Positions 1 to 5,403 of a stretch of DNA of 7,521 bases are shown here, piece after piece. The notes beneath the pieces were generated by a model that made no database searches, had not been told where the DNA came from, and was given only the letters and a program-made list of their open reading frames with translations. This stretch comes from an uncultured Collinsella sp. GTDB taxonomy: Bacteria > Actinomycetota > Coriobacteriia > Coriobacteriales > Coriobacteriaceae. Position numbers and translations under genes: made by a program. Numbering within the stretch: the stretch's first letter is position 1; each line of letters opens with the position of its first letter. The DNA is taken from positions 1 to 7,521 of the forward strand of contig CABMPS010000088.1 of assembly GCA_902388545.1 (NCBI GenBank). The letters are read 5' to 3'.

Positions 1-65
1 TAGGGACGTTCCTTATGTGCCGGCACCCAGGGACACTCCTGACACAGCCGAGGAACGCCCTCCTT
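1..65. repeat. REP-like intergenic repeat fragment (GGGACGTTCC / GGGACACTCC)
   Basis: Bases 3-12 read GGGACGTTCC and bases 31-40 read GGGACACTCC, two near-identical decamers flanking the palindrome GTGCCGGCAC. The same GGGACGTTC core followed by TTA recurs at 3897-3905 in the other gene-free stretch. Short repeats of this kind are common between Coriobacteriia genes and resemble REP elements mobilised by RAYT (TnpA-REP) transposases; that link is inference. The element is probably cut by the window edge. I see no coding sequence here. Confidence 0.4.
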
Positions 66-169
66 GCGACCGAATTCTGAGTACCTCGCCACCCCGAGCG
101 TTGTTTCCAAGCCCACACCCGCAGCAAACAACCCAAAATCACTCTTTTCGAGCCGACTCCAAGAGGTCA

Positions 170-397
170 TGGACAAAAAGTGGCAAATATGAGTACTGTT
201 ACCATTTTAGTAGCAGGCAAAACCACCCAAAATGGCGCCCCTGCGGTAGCGCGCGACCCTTCCAGTTGACCAGAATAGCCGACTTAGGACTTGGAGACCC
301 GCTTTTAATGAACAGATTCTTAGCTATGTTCATTATTTTCTTGGTCGTAAATGCTATCGGCCAGGCAACAGTACTCATATTTGGCATTTTTTGTCCA
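170..397. mobile_element. MITE-like element with 30-bp terminal inverted repeats
   Basis: Bases 171-200 (starting GGACAAAAAGTGGCAAATAT) and 367-396 (ending in GCATTTTTTGTCC) are reverse complements over 30 positions with only two mismatches, and one more outer base pair (170/397) matches. The 166-bp interior has further inverted repeats: CCATTTT at 202-208 with AAAATGG at 229-235, and the perfect 9-bp pair TAATGAACA (306-314) with TGTTCATTA (327-335). There is no transposase gene and no convincing target-site duplication. Size, non-coding interior and long terminal repeats fit a non-autonomous miniature element; a structured RNA of either strand is the alternative. The region is AT-richer than the neighbouring genes. 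Confidence 0.5.
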
Positions 398-427
398 CTC
401 GCATATTACTAACCCCCTATAACAGGC

Positions 428-463
428 AAAAAACAGGCCGCAGCCCATCGCTGCGGCCTGTTT
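428..463 (-). terminator. Strong intrinsic terminator of the magnesium-transport operon
   Basis: On the minus strand a perfect 13-bp stem (AAACAGGCCGCAG, 463-451, with its complement 443-431) encloses a 7-base loop and runs directly into six T residues (433-428). It begins 18 bases past the stop codon of the NRAMP-family gene, which is the normal position for the end of that transcript. Confidence 0.9.
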
Positions 464-480
464 GGAGTCAAAAAGAGGCG

Positions 481-1743
481 CTAAGCGCTGTAACCCATCG
501 CCTGCAGAACAAACATGACGACCGTGAGCACCGTAATCACGCCGATAGTCGCCCAAGTGAGCACGTTCCACACGCGGCCGTTGCGGTTGGCACCCATAAT
601 GTGACGGTCGGCGGCGATAACCACCTGGAACACCAGAACCACGGGCAGTAGCACGCCATTGATGACCTGCGAGGTCATCATAATCTGGAACAGATCGACG
701 CCGGGCATAAGCACCAGCACGGCAGAGATACCGATGATGGCCGTAATGATGCCGCGATAGACCGGGGCCTCGTCCCAGCTGCGGTCGGCACCGCGCTCCC
801 AGCCAAATGCCTCGCAGATAGCGCTCGACGTAACGCCCGGTAGCACGCAAGCAGCCAAGAAGCTCGCCGCGACCAGGCCCGAGGCAAACAGCACCGTGGA
901 CCACTGACCCGCAATAGGCTCCAGCGCGCGGGCAGCATCGGCAGCATCGCTAATCTGAATACCCGCCGGGAACAGCACCGTACCGGTCGTGATGATAATA
1001 AAGCCCGCAATGATATCAGCAGCGATCGAGCCGCTCACGGTATCAATACGCTGCAGCACGATGTCGTCCTCGCCCGCATTCTTATCGACCACGTTATTCT
1101 GCGCCAAGAAAATCATCCACGGCGCGATGGTGGTACCGATCGTTGCGACCACGAGCGACACGTAGCTGGGGTCATTTTGAATGTTAGGCACGACCAGGTC
1201 GACCGCGACCTCACCCCAGTTGGGGCCAGCCATAAACGCGGCGACAATATAGGTCACGAAGACGCAGCTTACCAACAGCAGAATCTTCTCGATGCGCTGG
1301 AAACTACCCGACATGGTAAGCATCCACACCAGCAGCGCCACCAACGGCACCGAGATGCTCGCCGGCACGCCAAAGAGAGCAAGGCCGCTGGCGATACCCG
1401 CAAACTCCGAAATGGTCACAGCCGTGTTGGCGATCAACAGCGCCGCCATAGCAAGTACACTCTTGCGCACGCCAAAGCGCTCGCGAATGAGCGATGCCAG
1501 GCCCTTGCCCGTGACGCAGCCGCAGCGCGCCGCGGTCTCCTGCGTCACGATGAGCAGCACGGTCATGACGGGAAGCATCCACAGCATCTTGTAGCCATAG
1601 CTGGCGCCCGCGCTGGAATACGTTGCAATGCCGCCGGCGTCATTGCCCGAAAGCGCCGCCAGCAGACCGGGACCCATAGCGCCAAAGATGGCCGCGATGG
1701 TCAACTTTTGCTTGGTGCCCGACTTTTGCTTGGTATTTTGCAC
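481..1743 (-). CDS. NRAMP-family transporter of the NRMT (magnesium) type
   Basis: A 420-residue polytopic membrane protein of the SLC11/NRAMP fold (LeuT-like, about 11 helices), predicted to import a divalent cation. The helix-1 site that is DPGN in Mn/Fe NRAMPs reads D35-A-G-G38 (within GPGLLAALSGNDAGG), and the helix-6 MPH motif reads A207-P-W209. Loss of the transition-metal-selecting methionine and of the asparagine matches what is known of NRMTs, the Mg2+-transporting branch described from Clostridium acetobutylicum and Eggerthella lenta; selectivity here is inferred. The start chosen is the GTG at 1743. It is preceded by AGGTGG (1753-1748), which overlaps the stop codon of the upstream MgtE-like gene, so the two are cotranscribed and probably translationally coupled. 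A longer reading to an ATG at 1806 would overlap the upstream gene and adds a non-NRAMP extension. The gene ends 18 bases before a strong terminator. Confidence 0.85.
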   Translation of the reverse strand: MQNTKQKSGTKQKLTIAAIFGAMGPGLLAALSGNDAGGIATYSSAGASYGYKMLWMLPVMTVLLIVTQETAARCGCVTGKGLASLIRERFGVRKSVLAMAALLIANTAVTISEFAGIASGLALFGVPASISVPLVALLVWMLTMSGSFQRIEKILLLVSCVFVTYIVAAFMAGPNWGEVAVDLVVPNIQNDPSYVSLVVATIGTTIAPWMIFLAQNNVVDKNAGEDDIVLQRIDTVSGSIAADIIAGFIIITTGTVLFPAGIQISDAADAARALEPIAGQWSTVLFASGLVAASFLAACVLPGVTSSAICEAFGWERGADRSWDEAPVYRGIITAIIGISAVLVLMPGVDLFQIMMTSQVINGVLLPVVLVFQVVIAADRHIMGANRNGRVWNVLTWATIGVITVLTVVMFVLQAMGYSA

Positions 1744-1751
1744 GCGACCAC

Positions 1752-3596
1752 CTAACCCATGACCGACATGGTGAGCAGCACCGCGGCGGCACAGTACGCT
1801 ACGCACGAGATCATGACGGCAATAACGTTCATGGCGGTGCCCGACGTATTGAGGTCGTGCTCGTCACGCCAGAACAGCACCATCAGGTAAATCACGGCGC
1901 TCATGTTGCCAATCAGACAGACGATGGCCGCGATGTTAAAGCACCCGGTAAAGAGTTGCTCCTCAAACATGGACGCATCGGGGAACGCAGCGGTGCGCAC
2001 CAGCTGGGCGCACAGGTAGGTCACGAGTGACAGAATCAGGCCCATACCCGTGCTCTGGAAGAAGAACCCCAGATACGGCTTGGGTTCGTCGTCGTGACCG
2101 TCATACTCCAGGAAGTAGTTCTTGACGAACGACACCATGCGCGAGGCCGCCAGCAGCACGAGCGGCATGGCGCACATGGGGAACACCACCAGATGCGCGG
2201 AGCCGAGCGCCGTTCCCAGCACGGTCGCCATGATGCACGACGCGACGCCCCATACAACAACCCAGTACTGGCGATGTACGAACCAGCTGAGCACGTTCGT
2301 CGAGTCGTCCGATGCGCTATCGCCCGAGCCGACACCGGCGATCTGCAGGTCCTCCTGATGCTCCTCGGCTATAACGTCCATGGCGTCGTCGAAGGTCACG
2401 ATACCCAGGATGTGGCGGTTCTCGTCACAGACGGGGATAGCTACCAGGTCATACTTGGTCATCTCATCCGTCACGTCTTCCTGGTCCTCGTCGGGCGACA
2501 CATAGACCAGGTCGCGATAGGCCAGCTGACCCAGCGTAGCGTCGCGGTCGGCTACGATCAGCGTGCGCAGCGAAAGCACGCCGGTCAGCATGCCGCTCGG
2601 ATCCTCGGTATAGACGTAGTAGACGCTCTCGAAGTCCTCGTCGAGCTCGCGAATCGCCTCGATGGCGTCACCGACCGTTGCCGTGGCGGGCAGGGAGACA
2701 AACTCCGAGGTCATGATGCGGCCGGCGGTGTTGTCCTCATACCCCAGCAGATTACGAATCGCCTTCTCCTCCTTGACGCCCATCAGGCGCAGGAGCTTCT
2801 CGGCCTTCTCGTAATCGAGCTCGTCGATCAGGTCGGCAGCGTCATCCGGGTCCATCATGGCCAGCATCGACGATGCGTCCGTGTCGGACAGGCCCTCGAG
2901 CATCTCGGTCATGAGCTCGTCGTCATCGAACTCCGAGATGGCCTCGGCGGCCTGGGCAGTATCGAGCTGCGCAAACACCTGCGCACGTAGGCGCGGGTCG
3001 AGCTGCTCGATAATGTCGGCGATGTCGGCAGGGTGCAGCTCGCCGAGCGTCTTGTGCGACACCGAGAGTTGAATGTTCTTGGTCGAGCGGTCGAGCAGGT
3101 CCATGTAGGACCAAGCGATGATGTCCTCACTGAGCGGCTTGCCCAGGTGCTTCATAAAGCCTTCGACGATATGCTCGAGCGCGGGGCTGATGGCGCGTAG
3201 CAGACCGCGGGCACCGACCTCGGCGCCCAGCAGGCGCAGCTGATTTTCGCCCGACATGGAAAACTTGATGTCGTTGACGCGCACGACCTTCATGCCCTGC
3301 GTGTCGACGATCTGCTTATTGAGAACATCGCGCGCCAGCAGGAGCTCGGTCGGCTGCAGGTACGAGAAGCGAATATTGGTGGCAGACGTGTTGAGATACA
3401 CGCCTGTCTCGTCGATGCGGTCGACCCATTTGCGCCAGCTGATCATGAACGGCGTCTTGCCGGGACCACGGAACGCGAGCGACGTCACGTGCGGAAAAAC
3501 TTCGCCGGTTGCAATGCCAAAATCGTTGACCACGCCGAGCTTTTCGCCGTCGACGTCCAAGACCGGCAATTTGAGCATCTCACTCAGATAATTCAA
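1752..3596 (-). CDS. PRC-barrel / MgtE-N / CBS / membrane protein, putative Mg2+ sensor partner
   Basis: A 614-residue protein. Seen in order: a PRC-barrel-like segment (about 9-75, LPVLDVDGEKLGVV) and a second PRC-like segment (83-170); an MgtE N-terminal superhelical domain (186-290, beginning HPADIADIIEQLDP) rich in acidic residues; two CBS domains (about 292-350 and 355-412); a linker; and about five membrane helices (442-464, 467-488, 508-532, 549-574, 588-612). In MgtE channels the N and CBS domains bind Mg2+ and close the pore. Here the membrane part shows no recognisable GGN-x-G-x-Q-type pore motif, so it may not conduct ions itself. Eight bases separate it from the NRMT-like gene, which suggests it senses Mg2+ for that transporter (inference). 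The TTG at 3596 is behind GGGGAG; an in-frame ATG lies at 3578. The strongest Shine-Dalgarno (GGAGG, 3621-3617) instead serves a ten-codon out-of-frame ORF ending one base before 3578, so the start is uncertain. Confidence 0.8.
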   Translation of the reverse strand: MNYLSEMLKLPVLDVDGEKLGVVNDFGIATGEVFPHVTSLAFRGPGKTPFMISWRKWVDRIDETGVYLNTSATNIRFSYLQPTELLLARDVLNKQIVDTQGMKVVRVNDIKFSMSGENQLRLLGAEVGARGLLRAISPALEHIVEGFMKHLGKPLSEDIIAWSYMDLLDRSTKNIQLSVSHKTLGELHPADIADIIEQLDPRLRAQVFAQLDTAQAAEAISEFDDDELMTEMLEGLSDTDASSMLAMMDPDDAADLIDELDYEKAEKLLRLMGVKEEKAIRNLLGYEDNTAGRIMTSEFVSLPATATVGDAIEAIRELDEDFESVYYVYTEDPSGMLTGVLSLRTLIVADRDATLGQLAYRDLVYVSPDEDQEDVTDEMTKYDLVAIPVCDENRHILGIVTFDDAMDVIAEEHQEDLQIAGVGSGDSASDDSTNVLSWFVHRQYWVVVWGVASCIMATVLGTALGSAHLVVFPMCAMPLVLLAASRMVSFVKNYFLEYDGHDDEPKPYLGFFFQSTGMGLILSLVTYLCAQLVRTAAFPDASMFEEQLFTGCFNIAAIVCLIGNMSAVIYLMVLFWRDEHDLNTSGTAMNVIAVMISCVAYCAAAVLLTMSVMG

Positions 3597-3612
3597 TGGT
3601 GCTCCCCATCAT
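3580..3612 (-). CDS. Ten-codon leader ORF, or displaced N-terminus of the MgtE-like gene
   Basis: ATG at 3612 (with a second ATG at 3609) follows the consensus GGAGG at 3621-3617 and encodes MMGSTIELSE before TGA (3582-3580). The stop lies one base before the in-frame ATG (3578) of the MgtE-like gene, giving TGAGATG, a geometry suited to re-initiation. The ORF crosses a tandem duplication TGAG-TGAG (3586-3579). Removing one copy would fuse the peptide in frame to the MgtE-like protein as MMGSTIELSEMLKLPVL. It is therefore either a coupled leader peptide or the original N-terminus disrupted by a 4-bp duplication. Confidence 0.4.
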   Translation of the reverse strand: MMGSTIELSE

Positions 3613-3616
3613 TATT

Positions 3617-3648
3617 CCTCCGGACGCGGCCGCGCGTGCGGCGTCCGG
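3617..3648 (-). promoter_or_regulatory. Shine-Dalgarno-sequestering hairpin before the MgtE-like gene
   Basis: CCGGACGC (minus, 3648-3641) pairs perfectly with GCGTCCGG (3627-3620) around a 13-base GC-rich loop. The 3' arm contains the first two bases of the ribosome-binding site GGAGG (3621-3617). Two more C residues (3650-3649) can pair with its last GG across a bulged A, burying the whole site. This would hold translation off unless the stem is opened, for instance by an upstream rearrangement. Confidence 0.55.
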
Positions 3649-3701
3649 GGGCTTCTGGATATGTATACGCATGCGCGGGCGGCACGCCGCTCGACGCTTA
3701 C

Positions 3702-3736
3702 ACCCCGTGCATGCGCAAAAAGCACCTGCATGGGGT
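3702..3736 (-). other. 35-nt leader hairpin with T5 loop
   Basis: Read on the minus strand, ACCCC-a-TGCA-g-GTGC, TTTTT, GCGC-a-TGCA-c-GGGGT folds with 13 base pairs (one G-U) and two symmetric single mismatches. It has no T run after the stem, so it is a structural element of the leader rather than a terminator. Confidence 0.55.
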
Positions 3737-3804
3737 CATCGACTGTATGGTCGAGGTTTGGATTTCACCTGTAACCTTTCTCTTGACCCTCATTAACCGC
3801 AGTA

Positions 3805-3813
3805 ACTATAGCA
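3805..3813 (-). promoter_or_regulatory. Candidate extended -10 promoter of the Mg operon
   Basis: Minus-strand TGCTATAGT is an extended -10 element (TG-n-TATAGT, one mismatch from TATAAT). No good -35 hexamer lies 16-18 bases upstream. A start near 3798 would give a leader of about 200 nt. The same DNA read on the plus strand shows TTGACC (3783-3788), 18 bases and TATAGC (3807-3812), so the orientation is not settled by sequence alone. Confidence 0.35.
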
Positions 3814-3840
3814 TCAGCATCGCCCTGCGGCATCGAATTT

Positions 3841-3862
3841 ATGCGCTGCACATTGCAGGCAT
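3841..3862. repeat. Inverted repeat after the NodB-like gene
   Basis: CTGCA (3846-3850) and TGCAG (3854-3858) flank a 3-base loop, extended by ATGC/GCAT with one bulged base, giving a 9-bp hairpin about 60 bases past the stop codon of the deacetylase-like gene. Neither strand has a T run after it, so it is at best a weak terminator or an RNA 3'-end stabiliser. Confidence 0.35.
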
Positions 3863-3895
3863 ACCAAACGCTGACGTATCCGTGACATAGCCCTT

Positions 3896-3928
3896 GGGGA
3901 CGTTCTTAAACGACTACCCAATGACTAC
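3896..3928. repeat. Second GGGACGTTC repeat fragment, abutting a stop codon
   Basis: GGGGACGTTCTTA at 3896-3908 matches the element at the left end of the window. It is followed by GACTAC twice (3912-3917 and 3923-3928), the second copy spanning the stop codon of the deacetylase-like gene. This looks like a fragment of a dispersed repeat lodged directly against the end of that gene; its family is not identified. Confidence 0.4.
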
Positions 3929-5331
3929 TCTGTGGTGTCATCGTCCTCGGCAAGTTGGGGGAACACGGCATCCTTGGGCATGGAAACCTTGGTGAGCGAG
4001 GTGAGCTTTTTGCTCAATGCCGTGTCCGTCTTAACCAGGTCGCTGAGCGTCACGATCTTGTAGCCGTCGGCGACAAGGCCATCGATAATCTGCGGCAGCG
4101 CCTCGAGCGTCTGCTCGGCGCATTCGTCTCTATCGGTGAGCAGCACGATATTGCCCGGCGTCACCGAATCGAGCACCGTCGAGACCTGCTCGTCGGCACC
4201 GTTGAGCAGCCAGTCGCCCGAGTCAATATTCCACGAGACCACGGCGGAGACCAGGTCCATCGCATCAATCCAGTTTTGCTCGTCAAAGGCAGCGTAGGGA
4301 GCACGCAGCAGCATCGTCTTCACGCCGGTCGCCGACTTAATCGCATCGGTGCCTTTCGTGATCTGTTCGCGTACCGCCTCACGGTCCTGACCCTTGAGCG
4401 AATCGTCGCTGTAGCTGTTGGATCCGATCTCGCACCCGGCATCGACAATCGCCTTGGCCGTGGCAGGCGATGCCTCGGCCGCATCGCCCGACAGGAAGAA
4501 CGTCGCGGTGACGCCCTTTTCCTTGAGTACCTGCAAGATCTGCTTGGTAGCGCTGCTCGGACCCTCGTCAAACGTCAGCGCCACGTACTTTTTGTTGCCC
4601 TTGGGCGCCACGCTGGCGCACGCAACGACGCAATCGGTGGCGGGCACGACCTCGCCGCGGTCCTGTGTCTTGCCCGATTGCTCGCCGACCCACACCTCGG
4701 AGCGGCCCTGGACACCCCACGTCTGCACATACTCGATAGCGCCCGTACCCTCGACCTTGAGCTTGGGCTCGATAACCGTAGCCTGAACCTCGTGCTTCTC
4801 GTAGGTGTTACGGCCATCCTTGACCGTCACCTTCTCGCCGCCCTCAAGTTCGCGGCTATCCCATTTGCCCTGCTTCACGCGCTTGCCGTCGACCTTCACC
4901 GACAGCTTTTCGCCCCCATGGCGCTTGAGCACGCTGTCATCGACGGCCAGCAGGTCGCCTGCGTCGTAGGTGTCAGTCAACTCCTGGTCGTCGATGAGAT
5001 TCTGCAGCGTAGAGCCCACACGCACCGCTGTCTTCTGGCCGTTGAGCTCCACGTCCACACTGCGGTTGACGTAGCCCACGACGGCAGCGATAAACAGCAC
5101 GAGCGCGCAACCCACGGCGATGAGCGCGTAGGGCAGGCGAGACGAACGACGGGGTGTGCGGCTGTTGCCGATGCGCGCGCTGCGATCGCTAAAGCCGCGG
5201 CTATGGTTGAGATACATCGCGCCGGGCTTACGGTGACGGCGGCGCTGACCGCTGGGCAGCTGCCCCAGGTCGCGGCGCGCCGTCGGACGCGCACCCGAAC
5301 GCCCGTTTAAGTTGGATCCGTTTTGGCGCAT
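3925..5331 (-). CDS. Membrane-anchored NodB-fold (polysaccharide deacetylase-like) protein, probably inactive
   Basis: A 468-residue protein with a basic cytoplasmic N-terminus (1-66, many Arg), one membrane helix (about 67-88) and the rest predicted outside the cell. Residues 89-185 resemble the DUF348/G5-type small beta domains of wall-associated proteins (VDVELNGQKTAVRVGSTLQN). Residues 248-435 are a NodB (CE4) domain. Its motifs are altered: TFDEGP (253-258) replaces TFDDGP; the metal-binding H-x3-H of motif 2 is N305 and D309 (GSNSYSDDS); motif 3 R343-A-P-Y and motif 4 W367-x2-D370-x2-D373-W are kept; the motif 5 histidine is T399 (IVLLTD). CE4 enzymes deacetylate peptidoglycan or chitin using a metal held by Asp-His-His, so catalysis is doubtful and a glycan-binding role is possible. 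The ATG at 5331 has GGGGGAGGG four bases upstream. Four cysteines (234, 238, 300, 404) face outward. Confidence 0.8.
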   Translation of the reverse strand: MRQNGSNLNGRSGARPTARRDLGQLPSGQRRRHRKPGAMYLNHSRGFSDRSARIGNSRTPRRSSRLPYALIAVGCALVLFIAAVVGYVNRSVDVELNGQKTAVRVGSTLQNLIDDQELTDTYDAGDLLAVDDSVLKRHGGEKLSVKVDGKRVKQGKWDSRELEGGEKVTVKDGRNTYEKHEVQATVIEPKLKVEGTGAIEYVQTWGVQGRSEVWVGEQSGKTQDRGEVVPATDCVVACASVAPKGNKKYVALTFDEGPSSATKQILQVLKEKGVTATFFLSGDAAEASPATAKAIVDAGCEIGSNSYSDDSLKGQDREAVREQITKGTDAIKSATGVKTMLLRAPYAAFDEQNWIDAMDLVSAVVSWNIDSGDWLLNGADEQVSTVLDSVTPGNIVLLTDRDECAEQTLEALPQIIDGLVADGYKIVTLSDLVKTDTALSKKLTSLTKVSMPKDAVFPQLAEDDDTTE

Positions 5332-5345
5332 GTGCCCTCCCCCAT

Positions 5346-5382
5346 AAACACAGCAAGCCGGAGCAACAGGTCTCCGGCTTGC
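5346..5382 (-). terminator. Hairpin between the PRC-barrel and NodB-like genes, weak terminator or attenuator
   Basis: A perfect 11-bp inverted repeat (GCAAGCCGGAG, 5353-5363, and CTCCGGCTTGC, 5372-5382) with an 8-base loop lies 21 bases past the PRC-barrel stop codon. On the minus strand it is followed by TGTGTTTAT, which is only moderately T-rich, and then at once by the Shine-Dalgarno of the next gene. Termination may be partial, allowing read-through. Confidence 0.55.
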
Positions 5383-5403
5383 CTCCCATCATTTGGTACG
5401 TCG

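Larger units (their letters stand above)
3597..3800 (-). promoter_or_regulatory. Long structured leader of the MgtE-like/NRMT operon, candidate riboswitch
   Basis: On the minus strand this untranslated stretch contains: a weak hairpin AGGTT/AACCT (3777-3773 with 3758-3754); a local hairpin TCGAC/GTCGA (3754-3750 with 3743-3739); a 35-nt hairpin (3736-3702) of 5, 4 and 4 base pairs separated by single mismatches and capped by TTTTT; and a long-range pairing CTCGAC (3755-3750) with GTCGAG (3695-3690) that competes with the local hairpin. A final hairpin (3648-3620) overlaps the Shine-Dalgarno. Alternative pairings feeding an SD-sequestering stem are typical of translational riboswitches. The M-box signature expected for Mg2+ genes was looked for by eye and not found. 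No protein-coding potential is seen. Confidence 0.45.

Noticed and set aside
17..412. 131-codon plus-strand open frame
   Set aside because: It runs through both inverted repeats of the MITE-like element, has no ribosome site, and its protein has no recognisable family.
1744..1806. Upstream ATG start (1806) for the NRMT-like gene
   Set aside because: It would overlap the 3' end of the MgtE-like gene and add 21 residues unlike NRAMP N-termini; the GTG at 1743 has AGGTGG in front of it.
2094..2990. 298-codon plus-strand open frame opposite the MgtE-like gene
   Set aside because: Shadow of the MgtE-N/CBS coding region; no ribosome site and no family.
3597..3830. M-box (ykoK leader) Mg2+ riboswitch upstream of the MgtE-like gene
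   Set aside because: GGTTACAGGTGAAATCC and CCATACAGTCGATGA vaguely recall M-box segments, but the conserved TTAGGTGAGGCTCC core and the GCTGCTGCCC segment are absent, so I do not call it.
3841..3862. Intrinsic terminator for the NodB-like gene
   Set aside because: The hairpin is good but is followed by AAATTCG on the minus strand, without a T run.
3955..5310. 451-codon plus-strand open frame opposite the NodB-like gene
   Set aside because: Antisense shadow of a GC-rich coding region; the composition is His/Arg/Leu rich, while the minus strand shows clear domains and a good ribosome site.
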